From Drosophila persimilis (taxonomy: Eukaryota > Arthropoda > Insecta > Diptera > Drosophilidae), in contig NW_020825421.1 of the NCBI RefSeq assembly GCF_003286085.1, positions 186,001 through 250,000 on the forward strand: a stretch of 64,000 nucleotides of DNA. The letters run 5' to 3'. This document shows positions 9,061-20,512 of the stretch, piece by piece; positions within the stretch are counted from its first letter, which is position 1, and each line of letters begins with the position of its first letter. A program made the position numbers and the translations under genes. The notes under the pieces were generated by a model. The model was not told the origin of the DNA. It saw nothing but the letters and a program-made list of their open reading frames with translations, and made no database searches.

Positions 9061-12000
9061 ATGGCATCAAAAGTTCAGTGCAACATGTGTGATAAGTCCG
9101 TTGACTTTTCAGAGTTTCAATCTCATTATGAGAGATGCTCTGATTTGCGTAATAATGTAGTGTGTGACCTTTGCTCTAAGTCCATCGACTTAATAGAGTT
9201 TGATAGTCATTATGAAGCATGCTTGGGACCTAGGAATGCTTTTGAGATTCTTATGAGCAAAGGATCTAATTCAAGTGATCTTCAAGGTCCTTCAACGTCA
9301 GGAGCTTCAAAACGGCCTCGATTGGATACTCCGATGGACCTAAGGATTATTGACTGTTCAATTTGCGGTGAAAGTTACCCTTCGTCTAGGGAAAGACGCC
9401 ATATGATGTCGGACAAACATAAGAATGCAAGAGCAGCTCAACTAGAGGAAAATGAAAACGTTATTTTAATTTCAACGGAGTCGCGATTTCCTTTAAAATC
9501 ATATCGTGTTCACTCAAATAAAAGTGAACAGATTGATTTAAAAGAGTTTTTTTATGATTGCAAAAATGATATTATCAATTTATTGCGTCACTGCATGAGT
9601 GAGTACAGATCCATAAAATACAATTTAAAAGTATATGGATTATACGTTAAAAACACTGATGATGAAAGCTTAACAGAAACAATGAAGCATTTCATTACTC
9701 CATACAAACCAATATATGAAAACGAGCTGATTGATGATCATCTAAATGATACAATAGAAAATTTGATAACTCTCAGCAGTGAATTCCAGGAGAAGGATTC
9801 AGGTTGGGCAATAAAGTGTTTTAAATATTTTGAACTTACCATGATAAAACTAGAGCATATCGCTGCAAACAGGTTTATCCAAGCTCCCAAAAAAATTAAG
9901 TCACGAAATGCACTCATAAATGTAAAAAATGACGATGATTTTTGTTTCAAGTGGTGTGTTTTAGCATCATTAGCCTATGGAACACACCTTAAAACTATAT
10001 ATCAAACAGCAGCATTAAAAAAAATTTCCCGAGATAAGTTAACAATACCATCATCCTATCGATGCGGAAACATACGGCAAGACATCATTTATTATGAAGG
10101 AGTAAGATTAAATTTTTCCGGAATTGAGTTTCCAATAACAAGCAAAGGAATCAAGCGATTCGAATCAGCAAATGAGGATTTTAGCATCAATGTTTATGAA
10201 GTCGATGAGAATGGAAAAAACGTTGTGGGACCCACAGTGAGGACTAAGAAAATTCGGACTCACCACATAAACTTGCTTGGAATTAATAGTGATAATATGC
10301 AAATGATGCATTATGCATATATAACGTGCATGAGAAAATTATGTTATTCACAACATAGTAAATCCCATAATACGGCATATTTTTGCGAGAACTGCTTGCA
10401 ATTTTATAGTACAACAAATACTATACATGACACTAAAGAGTGTGGAAAAGTTGCTGCTTTGTATCCTGAACCTAATACCAAAACTGTATTCAAAAGTTTT
10501 TCTAAAAAACTATCTCCACCAGTAGTAATTTATGCTGACATCGAAGCAGTTTTGGAAAATTACGATATAAATCTTAATGATCCATCAAAATCATCAACTA
10601 CTATGGCACAGAGGCATACAGCATGTGCAGCATCATTTTATATTGTACATAAATACAATGAACATCTAAATGAGATGTGGACATACGAAGGTAAATATTT
10701 TAACATTCCAGCAAAGGCAATAAACTCATAAACATTATGATTTCGTTATTTCAGGACCGGATTGTATCCAAAAATTTTGTCAAGCACTTAGGATGAAAAC
10801 CGATGGACTTTATGAGAAGTACTGGAAGTCCTATAAAAAACCAATCTATCAGTTTAACATTTGGGATGAGGATTACCAGGAACACGGTGAATGCTATGCC
10901 TGCGAGAAACAAATTTCTGATGATGATCGAGAAAAATTCTTTGATCAGTTTACAGGACAATATGTAGGTCCTATTCATAAGCTGTGTAAACAGACATTTA
11001 GATTAAGCGATCCCTTTTTCCCGGTAGTTTTTCACAACTTATCTCGTTATGATATACATTTATTTGTTACGTCAATAAAAGATGAACTAAGACCCATTCC
11101 TTGCAATAAAGAGTTATATATTGCGTTAACTCAAATTTGTAAGCTCGATGAATCTTATCTTCATCAATATAAAATTAGATATATAGATTCAAATAGATTT
11201 TTAAATTCAAGCTTAGAAAAACTCGCTAGTTATATGAACATAGCGAATTTTAAAATTTTGAGAAGTAAATATCAAGGTGAAAAATTTGATATGCTACGAC
11301 GAAAGGGAGTATTTCCCTATGATTATTTGGATAGTTTTGAAAAATTTGATGAATCCCTGCTTCCTTCGCGAGATAATTTTTATAATTCACTGAATGATGA
11401 GGAATGTAGTGTTGAAGACTACAACTTTGCCCAGAAGGTTTGGAACGCATTTAATTGCAAATTATTTAAAATTATATTTGGAAAGCGATGTTTTAATTCT
11501 TGCTGATGTATTTGAGAATTTTAGGAGTCTTTGTTCCCGAGTGTACAGGTTAGTCCCCATTAATTATGTTACTGCTCCTTCAGTTTCATGGGATGCAATG
11601 TTAAAATACACAAGAGTAGAATTAGAACTTGTTAGTGATCCTGACATTTATAATTTTTTAAAAACTGCTGTTCGTGGAGGATTGACCCAATGCACTCAAC
11701 GGATTGCAACAGCAAATAACAAATATTTAAATAATAAATTTAAGCCTACCGAACCCATAAATTTCCTTTCATATATTGACGCCAACAACTTATATGGATG
11801 GGCTATGAGTCAACCCCTTCCATTTTCTAATTTTAAATTTCTAAGTAACGATGAAATTTCATCTTTCAACGTTCTTAGCATATCGGCATCTAGTGATGTT
11901 GGATATATTTTAGAAGTAGATTTGCGATATCCTGATGATATTCATAATAAGCATAATAGTTTACCTTTTTGCCCCGAAAATAAGATTCCACCAGGAGGAA

Positions 12001-13045
12001 AGCAGACAAAACTAATAGCTGACTTAAGTGATAAAAAGAACTATATAATTCATTTGAAGCAGCTACAGTTATGTATAGAGCAAGGTATGATTTTAGAAAA
12101 AATATCTAGAGTTTTATCATTTAATCAGTCCTGTTGGCTGAAACCATATATTGACCTCAATACATCTCTTAGAAAATTAGCTAGCAATGACTTTGAGATA
12201 AACTTTTACAAATTAATGGTTAATGCCGTTTACGGTAAAACAATGGAGAATGTAGAAAAACGTCGTGAGGTTGCATTAGTTAAGCATTATGAGTCAAGAC
12301 AAAACTCAGCAGGGTTTAGACAACGCATAGCAAGACATAATTTCCACAGTGTTGAAATCTTTGGAGATAATTTGGCTGCCATTGAATCAACTAAGTCCCG
12401 AATTTTTTATGATAAGCCCATATACATTGGAGTTAGTGTACTAGAACTTTCAAAATGGTTAATGTATGACTATTTCTATAATTTTCATTCTGTAAAATGT
12501 CCATCATCAAAAATACTCTATATGGATACAGATTCATTTATTATATCATCAGAAGAAGATTTTTATGATTTAATAAAATTCAATCCTAATCGCTTTGATA
12601 CATCCAATTACCTAGCCTCAAACAGATTCGGTATCAATCTCGCTAATAACAAAGAGCTTGGATTAATGAAAGACGAAAATGCAGGAAAAATAATGACGTC
12701 GTTTGCAGGATTAAAAGCGAAAGCATACTCATATTTAATTGCTAAAGATGATAACACTGACTATAACGTAAAAAAGGTTAAAGGCGAAAAAAGGCAGTAG
12801 TTAAACGATTAACTCATACTCATTATATTGAATGCATTAAACATAAAAAAACTTATTATGGACAACAGAGAGTTATTAGAAGTAGAGGTCATAAAATTTA
12901 TACTGAAATTGTAAATAAGATAAGTCTAAATTATAAGGATGACAAAAGATTTATATTACCTGATAATATTTCAACATTAGCTCATAATCACTATGAAATT
13001 AAAAATATTTTAGGTGCTAGTAATAATACACAAAATATGGTATAA
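9061..13045 (+). pseudogene. Polinton DNA polymerase B, copy 1 (frameshifted)
   Basis: Same gene as 20513-24506, with exon 1 at 9061-10690, an intron at 10691-10754 (GT...AG) and the rest from 10755. It is broken in two places relative to the other copy: a net 8-bp loss near 11462 (about 9 bp deleted, 1 bp added), between the exonuclease and polymerase halves, and a 1-bp loss plus substitutions near 12787. The N-terminal zinc fingers, exonuclease motifs, and motifs A, B and C are each still readable in their separate frames. The 3' end would be at 13045. The damage is absent from copy 2, so it arose after or during the duplication. Confidence 0.9.
10691..10754 (+). other. Predicted 64-nt intron in PolB (copy 1)
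   Basis: Donor AAG|GTAAAT and acceptor TTATTTCAG|G flank a 64-nt AT-rich stretch that contains the only in-frame stop between the two halves of PolB. Removing it joins the flanking frames in phase (exon 1 is 1,630 nt; the next exon supplies two bases). The length is typical of fly introns. Confidence 0.82.
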
Positions 13046-13159
13046 GTAAATTTAACATTATATTATTATTATTTTTAATTTGTGTATAATTAAAACTATA
13101 TTTCAATGTAAAAAATACACAAAAATAAATTAAATCTGATAAATATTTTGCGTGCTTAA

Positions 13160-14083
13160 TTATTTTAATATACTCTTTTTATCTATCCATGAATTGTGTG
13201 TTTCATCGAAACCTAACCATTTAACAAAAACTTGTTCTTTTTTCCTTCTAAGTATTTTTTCCACTAAGAAAGCATTTTCATCTTTAACTTTTTGGAGTTC
13301 TTGATCATAAAATGAGCCTTTGATCATTTCCCCCTTATAGTCCTCCAGCTCATATGTTACAGGATTAGTAGACTTTACTTTTAAAATTTTAAAAACTTCG
13401 GCTGTCCAGTTTGGATCATAGCCCTTTGTAAAAATACCTTTATATTTACTTATTCTAACAGGATCACCAATGGAAAACTTGTGTTTAGGAAATACCTTAC
13501 AAATATTATAAGCTGTTTTCAAAATAAACTCTTCATTTTGTTTGTTTACATCTATAGGCCTCATTTTTATAGTACGGTGATATGAATTATTATAATCTTT
13601 TAGTAAGTCATGCAAGATATAAATCCACGTATGATTACCCTGCATACTAAAGATTTTCCACATACGATTTTTTAATGTTCTATTAAAACGTTCACAAATA
13701 GATGCTTTAAGGTGTGTATATGTATGGTAATGGTTAATGTTATTCTTTTTCATTAACTCTCCGAAGGCTACATTAAAAAACTCCTTTCCTTGATCAGATT
13801 GAATATTTTTAGGTTTATGTTAAGATATTTTTAATATTTTCTTCAATGCTGATAAAACATCTAAAGCTGTTTTAGACTTAACGGGAACTGCATATGCAAA
13901 CTTCGAGAACGTGTCAATTACTGTCAGCAAGTACCTATATCCTTTGTTTTCCTTATAAAAGGGTATCATTTCAACTAAATCGATTTGCCACGTGTCATTA
14001 ATTCCCTTTTGTACGAATTTACGACGAATAAAATTTCTTCTAGCAGGCTTATGTATTTCATTAACAACTTGTTGCTTACTCAT
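13160..14083 (-). pseudogene. Polinton integrase, copy 1 (internal stop; chromodomain intact)
   Basis: Minus-strand retroviral-type integrase of about 307 codons starting at 14083. The core has the first catalytic Asp in the IDLVEM stretch, the second in SDQG, and Glu in CERFNRT. A C-terminal chromodomain (KWLGFDETHNSW) is complete in this copy. A TAA stop interrupts the core just before the second Asp (13820-13822). It lies in the same frame on both sides and is present in both duplicates, so it predates the duplication. It converges tail-to-tail with PolB (gap about 115 bp). The family uses this enzyme to insert Polinton DNA with 6-bp duplications. Confidence 0.88.
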
Positions 14084-14098
14084 TTTTAATATAATTTT

Positions 14099-14788
14099 TT
14101 ATTTTCTATTGTTATGTTGGGATGATTGCTTATTTAAAAGTGTTTGCTTATACTCAAGAACATCGCGTTTTATTTGATTACACATTTTTTTGGAAATTTC
14201 AAAGCATAAACGGGTTAAATCTATTTGCACATTTCTATCATAAGTACCGTCTAAATCAGCTAGTTGAACATCAAATTTTTGTAAGGCTGCACACTTAGGA
14301 ATAATATTATTATAGTAGAGGTATATAATTTGTTGCTTAAGTATCGTATTCCAACATAAAAATGTGGTAAAAAAAATGCCTAATCTTAAAAACGATCTCC
14401 AGGACTCACTATCAAATTCAATTTTATTTCCAAACTGATTTATTATAAACACATACTGCTTATCTGATTTTCGAAATCTAAAATTACACTTAATTGTGGG
14501 TAATAATGGATGGTCTATAATTGTATCAGGCATCAAAAAATCATACTGATCAAGTTTCAATTGGATATACTCTTTGTATGTAACCAATTGCATCCATTCA
14601 TCTTTATCTAAACCGACGAAATTGTTTTTGCTTTGCTGCATCCATATCATTGGAGTGAATTTTCTTGTAGTTGAAAAACCGCATTTAAGTTTTAAATTAT
14701 GTACTACATAATATTCGAGACCGAAAATGACTTCGTGATCCTGCTTCTTTCTAGTGGACCTAATTCTTTTTGATTGAAGCGTGTCCAT
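14099..14788 (-). CDS. Polinton 229-aa protein of unknown function (copy 1)
   Basis: Minus-strand frame identical to 25559-26248, lying 15 bp upstream of integrase in the same direction. Basic N-terminus (SKRIRSTRKK) and tail; a hydrophobic, aromatic-rich middle (FFTTFLCWNTIL) that could be buried or membrane-associated; a Cys-containing region. Not recognised. It shares a short divergent promoter region with the 171-aa gene at 14897. Confidence 0.7.
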   Translation of the reverse strand: MDTLQSKRIRSTRKKQDHEVIFGLEYYVVHNLKLKCGFSTTRKFTPMIWMQQSKNNFVGLDKDEWMQLVTYKEYIQLKLDQYDFLMPDTIIDHPLLPTIKCNFRFRKSDKQYVFIINQFGNKIEFDSESWRSFLRLGIFFTTFLCWNTILKQQIIYLYYNNIIPKCAALQKFDVQLADLDGTYDRNVQIDLTRLCFEISKKMCNQIKRDVLEYKQTLLNKQSSQHNNRK

Positions 14789-14837
14789 TTGGGTTGAATG
14801 CTTTTGTAAAACTAAGAACTCTTACTAAATTGGGCTG

Positions 14838-14873
14838 TATATAAAGGAGATAGGCATCAACAACTCATTCAGT
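14838..14873 (+). promoter_or_regulatory. Core promoter (TATA + initiator) of the 171-aa gene (copy 1)
   Basis: TATATAAAG at 14838-14846 followed by TCAGTT (initiator A at 14871), 33 bp from the TATA start; this is standard arthropod spacing. The ATG is 26 bp further on at 14897. Confidence 0.65.
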
Positions 14874-14896
14874 TTCTTACAAAATCTCAAACCAAC

Positions 14897-15412
14897 ATGA
14901 ACACAATCGACAGGAATTCGAACGTTATAGTTGATTTTCAATATGTCTTTGGAAATAATAAACAACTTTTTATTAAGGAATTGGCGTTTATGCAAACCGG
15001 AACAGTAACACCAAACTTCTTTCATTTCAAACCACCATATCATCTGAATGAATTGGATAATGAAATGATTAAACAACAAAATATTAATCGTCAAACCATA
15101 AATGGATTGGAATGGTCAGATGGTGAAATATCATATTTAAGTTTAGGTGAAATACTTTCACCACTAAATAGATTTAGCACCGTTATTGTACGTGGTGAAA
15201 TTAAAAAAAAGTTTTTATCTAAGTATTTAACAAATAATATTATTGATATCGATATTGGAAAAAGTCTCACATTTTATCCAAATTTTTTTACAAACTGTAG
15301 AATCCACAAAAAAATTCCTCTTAGATGTGCTCTAAATAATTTATTTAAGCTATTTGTTATCTTGGAAAATTCTAACTACGCTATCTACTGTAATGGTGAC
15401 TCATATGTTTAG
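14897..15412 (+). CDS. Polinton 171-aa conserved hypothetical (copy 1)
   Basis: Identical to 26357-26872. N-terminal VIVDFQ and FIKELAF segments, a middle WSDGEISYLSLGEIL segment, then VIVRGEIKKKFL and a Cys-containing C-terminal RCALNNLFKL. From memory this pattern (KEL... WxxG... GxxK... CAxxNxxxL) resembles an uncharacterised arthropod protein group often found near Mavericks. Function unknown. Intact, with its own TATA/initiator promoter. Confidence 0.7.
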   Translation: MNTIDRNSNVIVDFQYVFGNNKQLFIKELAFMQTGTVTPNFFHFKPPYHLNELDNEMIKQQNINRQTINGLEWSDGEISYLSLGEILSPLNRFSTVIVRGEIKKKFLSKYLTNNIIDIDIGKSLTFYPNFFTNCRIHKKIPLRCALNNLFKLFVILENSNYAIYCNGDSYV

Positions 15413-15456
15413 ATTTTCAGTTTATATTCAGCACTTGTAGTAACTAGTTGTTTAAA

Positions 15457-15597
15457 ATGGATTCATTTAAGCGTTTGTTTGAAAAGGATCCTCACAAAAG
15501 CGGATACACACAAGTTGTTTATTGTAATTATTGCGGCTCTGATACTCACTTAGAAAAAAACTGCCCCAAAAAGCGCGATCAGGAGACGCGTAATTAG
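15457..15597 (+). CDS. CCHC zinc-knuckle mini-protein, 46 aa (copy 1)
   Basis: Short frame with one retroviral-type knuckle CX2CX4HX4C (CNYCGSDTHLEKNC) and basic flanks (KKRD). Identical in the second copy at 26917-27057. It sits between the 171-aa gene and the ATPase. Probably binds single-stranded nucleic acid; role inferred only from the motif. Confidence 0.68.
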   Translation: MDSFKRLFEKDPHKSGYTQVVYCNYCGSDTHLEKNCPKKRDQETRN

Positions 15598-15656
15598 AAT
15601 ATCTTAGATGTTAGAAAACATTTATAAAATATTAATAAATAAAACATAGCCCAAAA

Positions 15657-16273
15657 ATGTTTAAGCAATTTATACATCCTTTTACAATGCTTATTTGCGG
15701 TCCTTCAGGATCTGGTAAGACAACGTTTTTAGAAAATTTAATAAACAAAAGAAATGATTTGCTGAGCATTTCAATTAATCGAATAATTTGGTGTTATGGA
15801 GAGGAGCATGCTAAGCCAAATTTTAATACCATCGAATACTATAAAGGAGTTCCCGAAACAATTGAAAATGAAAATCATGAGCCTATTCTTTTAATACTAG
15901 ATGACTTAATGATGGGTGCATTTAATAAAAATGTCTGTGAGCTATTTACAAAAGGATCACACCACAGGAATTTATCCGTAATAGTGGTTACACAAAATAT
16001 ATTTCATAAATCATCACATACTCGAGATATTTCACTAAACACAAAATACATCGTTGCGTTCAAAAATCCTAGGGATAAGCTACAATTTCAATGCTTAGCA
16101 AGACAAATTTATCCTGAAAATTCTCAGGAGCTCTTCAGAATATATAAGGAGGTGACAGATGAACCACATGGTTATTTACTTATTGATCTTACTCAGGGAA
16201 TAAATGATCTCCTTAGATTTCGTACACATATTTTTAATTCTGAGTATACAGTTTGCTTTTCAGATGAAAATGG
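15657..16273 (+). pseudogene. Polinton packaging ATPase, copy 1 (3'-truncated)
   Basis: First 206 or so codons of the FtsK/HerA-type (A32-like) packaging ATPase, with Walker A GPSGSGKT and Walker B LLILDDL. It runs out of homology near 16273, where the duplication breaks; the remaining open frame to 16430 is non-Polinton sequence. Just before the break this copy has 21 bp (about 16243-16263) that are missing from copy 2 and that encode a tail resembling the usual ATPase C-terminus, so copy 1 may keep the older version. Confidence 0.85.
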
Positions 16274-16333
16274 TTGCGTCTGCAACAGGCAGGGATGTCA
16301 ATTAAGTTTGACTGTGGTGGTGTCTCCATATCA
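16274..16333. other. Unmatched filler at the duplication junction
   Basis: About 60 bp between the Polinton break and the ISY repeat, not matching other parts of the window by eye. It could be filler DNA from end joining or a remnant of another element. Confidence 0.5.
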
Positions 16334-17432
16334 AACGAGGGGGAACGTTGTGAGTTGCTGCGGACACCGCAACTCTACGGTTATACCCGATACTAAGTCA
16401 GTATGGCTCTCCTCCGGCAGACGCCGCTAATATTTAACGACACGACAAAGAGTGCGTGCGAGAGAGACAGAAAATCAGTCTGAGCGTGACGTCGGGCGCT
16501 GCGTAGCCACTGCAAATTGATTTGTTCCTTTTGGCTATAAAAATGATCTGATCTGATCTGATCCAGATTCAGCAATCTAATAGATATGGTCATTATCTAT
16601 GATTCTGCGTTTTTAGTTTTATCAAATCTGCAATATTGTGGATGCAACAGATTTTCGTCCTTTGTGGGGGCGGATGGGGGTGGGGCGAAATTCTGAGATA
16701 TACGTTTTATAGTGACATCTTAAAGGAGTGTGTGTACCAAATTTGGTTACTCTAGCCTTAATAGTCTCTGAGATTTGTGGTTGCCTCAGATTTTCGTCCT
16801 TTGCGGGGGCGGAAGGGGGTGTGGCGAAATTTGGACAGGAAACGGTCAAGGTCCGATATCACAGGAGTGTGGATACCAAATTTGGTTGCTCTGGCTTTTA
16901 TAGGTTCTGAGATCCTTGAACTCATATTTTGCAATTGGCAAAACCGACCATGAAACCTGTGTGTTAGAGTGAGACAGAGCGAGAAAGAGTGAAATTGTTT
17001 TCGTGATTCTGGCTGTAATAATTATACGATCTGGTTCAGATTTCGCACTCTAGAAGATATAGTCATCTTCTACGATTCTGCGTTTTTAGTTTTCTCGTAT
17101 CGTCAAAATTGTGGATGCCACAGATTTTCGCCCTTTGTGGGGGCGGAAGTGGGCGGGGCAAAGTTTTGAAATATTTTTGGAGCAGTGACATATCACAGAA
17201 GTCTGGATCCAAAACATCGTTGCTCTAGCTCTTATAGTCTTTGAGCATTAGGCGCTGAAGGGGACGGACAGACGGACAGACGGACAGACAGACATGGCTC
17301 AATCGACTCGGCTATTGATGCTGATCAAGAATATATATACTTTATGGGGTCGGAAACGATTCCTTCTGGACGTTACACACATCCACTTTTACCACAAATC
17401 TAATATACCCCAATACTCATTTTGAGTATCGG
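16334..17432 (-). mobile_element. ISY/DINE-1-like repeat a (reverse), at the duplication junction
   Basis: About 1.1 kb, the reverse complement of the repeat family at 36255-37402 and 53-63 kb. It begins with the aacgagggggaacg end, passes a GTTGC...GCAAC hairpin, and ends with the palindromic TACTCAAAATGAGTA core. Non-coding; the small open frames inside it are shared by all copies and look accidental. It separates the two copies of the tandem duplication. Confidence 0.85.
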
Positions 17433-17434
17433 GT

Positions 17435-18454
17435 CTATTGCTGTGTACCTAAGGGCTGTTGTGAGTTTCCCGATTCATTCTGGGCAATTCTCACATTGTT
17501 GTTATTGCCATTATTATTGTTATGGCCTCTGTATGAGTTACCGCGGCCTCTATAGTTTCCTCTATATTGGCCTCTACCTCTGTTGTTGCCATAATTATTA
17601 TTTTGGTAGTTTCCACGGTAGTTTCCGCGGTTATACGCTCGGTTAGTGTTATATCTCTGTTGTGCAGCATATAGGACTGTATTTGGGTGTCCTACTGCGT
17701 CTGTGCAACTATCGACGAACACAGTTGTAATCTCACTCATTGTATTGAAATTTCGTGATTTCATTACAGACCTAACTTCGTCAATTGTGCTGTTTCCTAT
17801 GATTGATTTTACAGCAACTTGTAGGCTCAATTCTTCGGCATATTCTTGCGATACACCGTTAATCATATGTGCCGATTGCAAAGCCCTTGTCAACTGTTCA
17901 ACTTCTTGAATATATTGACTTGCCGTCTTTTGCTTTTGCTGCAGATTGAACAATTTAGCTGATATTGCTTTGGCTGATTCGCCTTTTATACCGCTTTTTA
18001 GTTTGTCTATTATGGACACTATTGTTTGTTCAGTGGTGATTAAGTTTCGAATATGGCCTTTGAGTTTAGTTTTTATTAGGTTGACTGCTGTAGTTTCATG
18101 TGTTCCCTTAAGTGAATCCACTAAGCTAAGAGCATCAATGAAACTTTGTAGATTCTCAGGCTTTCCACTAAACTCAGGTATGAGTGAAGCGGCTAGCTTA
18201 AGAAATTCTAGTTGTGACATGGCCATTTTTAGAGTTTTTACTTCAGTAATAGACTCTGATTCAGAATCAACTAGATTGGTTAGTGTGATTACCGCTGGTA
18301 TCGTAAGGTCGCCTAGGTCTTCTTCTTTTATATGTGTATCTGAACCGCTTGCGATTTCAGATTCGCCCTCTAAGTCTGTGTTTGTGTCTTCCTCGACTAA
18401 TACTGGAGTATTCAAAATCGAAGGTATAGTTATGTCTAGTGAATATTTTGATTT
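17435..18454 (-). pseudogene. gag: gypsy-A gag fragment, duplicate copy 2
   Basis: Near-perfect repeat of 5983-7002 (one substitution noticed, near 17746, changing a Leu to Phe). It lacks pol downstream: at 17433 the homology stops and the ISY repeat begins, so the shared stop codon is kept but the frameshift overlap is lost. It is a by-product of the tandem duplication that also copied the Polinton. Confidence 0.9.
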
Positions 18455-18460
18455 GATGCT
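18455..18460. repeat. Duplicated target-site copy gatgct
   Basis: Internal copy of the 6-bp Polinton target site, carried along by the tandem duplication; it abuts the left terminus at 18461. Confidence 0.88.
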
Positions 18461-18812
18461 AGTAGTTATTATATAGGCACTTTGCTATGGGACAGTGTTA
18501 GGTACACAAAGGAGGAATATAAATTATAGAGAAAGTAGAAAGGTTCAAGGGCATCGAAACCGTTTTTCAGGAAACACTTAAAAAATACCTCTAAACTATC
18601 ACATTAGATTCATTGCAAAGGGATGACCTACCTGTTTGAGGGTTGTTTGAATCGCAACACGGGACCAATCGTAAAAACAGGTTCATTGACAGTAAGTGGG
18701 AGGAGAGAGAATATAAATGAGCGAAGGATCGATTTGAGAGGATTTTACATGGTTGAGAAACAGGATTAAGATCGAAGTTAGTTCACATTATCGCCGATAG
18801 GTGGCGCCACCA
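18461..18812 (-). repeat. R' segment at the left terminus (copy 2)
   Basis: Same extra inverted 352-bp segment as at 7009-7360, including the outward TATA at 18469-18475 facing the gag fragment. Confidence 0.9.
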
Positions 18813-20291
18813 AGTAGTAAGGATAAGGGACGGTCGCTTTTTACACTGAATTACCAAATTCGCAACATGTTGCAGCAACATTTGCTTAAGCATGTGCAGC
18901 TTGGCAACATGTTGAATGTAAGTGTGCATCATATTGCTATGTTATTACGTGATCATGTTAAATAAATACTTATAAGATATTTTATTAACATTGAATTGGG
19001 AACCAATTTCTGCTATGTTATTAACTGGTCAAGTTAAATAAATACTTATAGGATATTTTATAAACATTGAATTGGGAAAACAAATGTGTGAAGTTTCTGA
19101 AATTTACATCCTATAGAAAACATAGGTTGGAAACCTGGGTATCTAGATGTCCGTATAGAGGGTTGAATGGTAAGAGAACACAAATTAATGGAGATATATA
19201 TAAGAGCACGCAAAGAATAAAATTATAATAGGAAGACATCAAAATTAATTAATGCTACTTAGAGTAAATATACGTCTGTCCCGTATCCTTACTACTTGGT
19301 GGCGCCACCTATCGGCGATAATGTGAACTAACTTCGATCTTAATCCTGTTTCTCAACCATGTAAAATCCTCTCAAATCGATCCTTCGCTCATTTATATTC
19401 TCTCTCCTCCCACTTACTGTCAATGAACCTGTTTTTACGATTGGTCCCGTGTTGCGATTCAAACAACCCTCAAACAGGTAGGTCATCCCTTTGCAATGAA
19501 TCTAATGTGATAGTTTAGAGGTATTTTTTAAGTGTTTCCTGAAAAACGGTTTCGATGCCCTTGAACCTTTCTACTTTCTCTATAATTTATATTCCTCCTT
19601 TGTGTACCTAACACTGTCCCATAGCAAAGTGCCTATATAATAACTACTCACAGCTAACAGCTAGGACATAAACTAGTAATCTTTCAACAACGATGGATGA
19701 CCTTGAAATCATTTTTATCGATTCCCAACCGGAATCAACCATAAATCTGGACTCTCAGCCGAGCTCCGTAGACCTGTCCTTGATTTTTGGGATTAAGACT
19801 CAAACCTATCTCGAGAGCAACTTGACCTGGTTAAGTGACATTAAATGGGATGATGACGACGATGACCCAAGGAATGCAACGTCTAATAATGATAATCCAG
19901 CATACATTTTCCCGGATGATGACAACATTTTCGATTTAGTAGATAATCAGGATGATGATAAAAGATCTCAACTCCAGGAACTACTTCGGGACGAAGATGA
20001 TGATGACTTAATTGCTGCGGTAAAATTAGCTGAGGCGAAATTTTAATAATACGAATACATATTTATATAATAAGAATATTTTATGTATTTTTCTAAAAAT
20101 AATATATACATATGTACATATATAATAAATATAACACATTTAACCACTATTTATTTTAAATGTTTCTGTTTTACTTTTGATTGGTTGAATTTCACTTCCT
20201 CTTATTACAAGAGAATCATACGATTCGTTTGAAACAGGTTTCTTCCACGTGAGGATTACACAAAAAGAATAAGTGGATTTCAGGTAGAATA
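18813..20291 (+). repeat. Left terminal inverted repeat (copy 2)
   Basis: 1,479 bp matching the reverse complement of 33280-34758 with few differences. It consists of M (18813-19296), R (19297-19648), the acidic gene and its 3' tail. The match ends at the sequence atttcaggtagaat. Long identical inverted repeats support protein-primed replication from the ends. Confidence 0.93.
19693..20046 (+). CDS. TIR-encoded acidic protein (copy 2, left)
   Basis: 117 aa, identical to the copy at 33525-33878 and to 8241-8594. Asp-rich with two Asp clusters in the second half; N-terminus MDDLEIIFIDSQ; no recognised domain. TATA at 19634-19640. It is the outermost gene and is read inward from both ends. Confidence 0.75.
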   Translation: MDDLEIIFIDSQPESTINLDSQPSSVDLSLIFGIKTQTYLESNLTWLSDIKWDDDDDDPRNATSNNDNPAYIFPDDDNIFDLVDNQDDDKRSQLQELLRDEDDDDLIAAVKLAEAKF

Positions 20292-20378
20292 GAGGTTGTA
20301 ACCTTTCCCTCATATTATTAGATTGACCCAGTAGGAATCGTTTGAAACAGGTTTGTGAACAGGTACTGTTGTTTTGGA

Positions 20379-20386
20379 TATAAAAG
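20379..20386 (+). promoter_or_regulatory. PolB TATA box (copy 2)
   Basis: TATAAAAG 127 bp upstream of the PolB ATG, just downstream of the AAACAGG repeats at 20232 and 20345. Confidence 0.5.
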
Positions 20387-20512
20387 ATTAAGAAGGTGTT
20401 TGGGAGGGGCCTAAAAAGATACCATTTAAAAAGGAAACCCTTAGTCCTGTTTCAATAGTGAAAGTGGTTAGTTCGATACAAAAAAAAAATAAATAAATAA
20501 ATAAAACTTAAA

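Larger units (their letters stand above)
7009..16273. mobile_element. Polinton/Maverick, truncated duplicate copy 1 (left 9.3 kb)
   Basis: Left part of the Polinton: terminal repeat, acidic protein, PolB, integrase, 229-aa protein, 171-aa protein, CCHC mini-protein and the first two-thirds of the ATPase. It ends abruptly near 16273, followed by about 60 bp of unmatched sequence and an ISY repeat. It is nearly identical to 18461-27733 (a handful of substitutions and four small indels seen by eye). The PolB frameshifts are private to this copy, while the integrase stop is shared. The right half (capsid genes, right inverted repeat) is absent, so copy 1 is a passive product of tandem duplication, not an independent insertion. 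Confidence 0.9.

Noticed and set aside
10723-10731. Stop between PolB halves as an inactivating nonsense mutation
   Set aside because: It lies in a segment with consensus donor and acceptor sites whose removal restores phase, and both copies have it; an intron is the simpler reading.
10751-10978. 75-codon minus frame opposite PolB, and similar antisense frames (9738-9950, 11250-11450)
   Set aside because: Shadows of the PolB reading frame in AT-rich sequence.
5983-18454. Two gag fragments as two independent gypsy insertions
   Set aside because: Both carry the same Polinton insertion at the same base and the same target site; this can only be a duplication.
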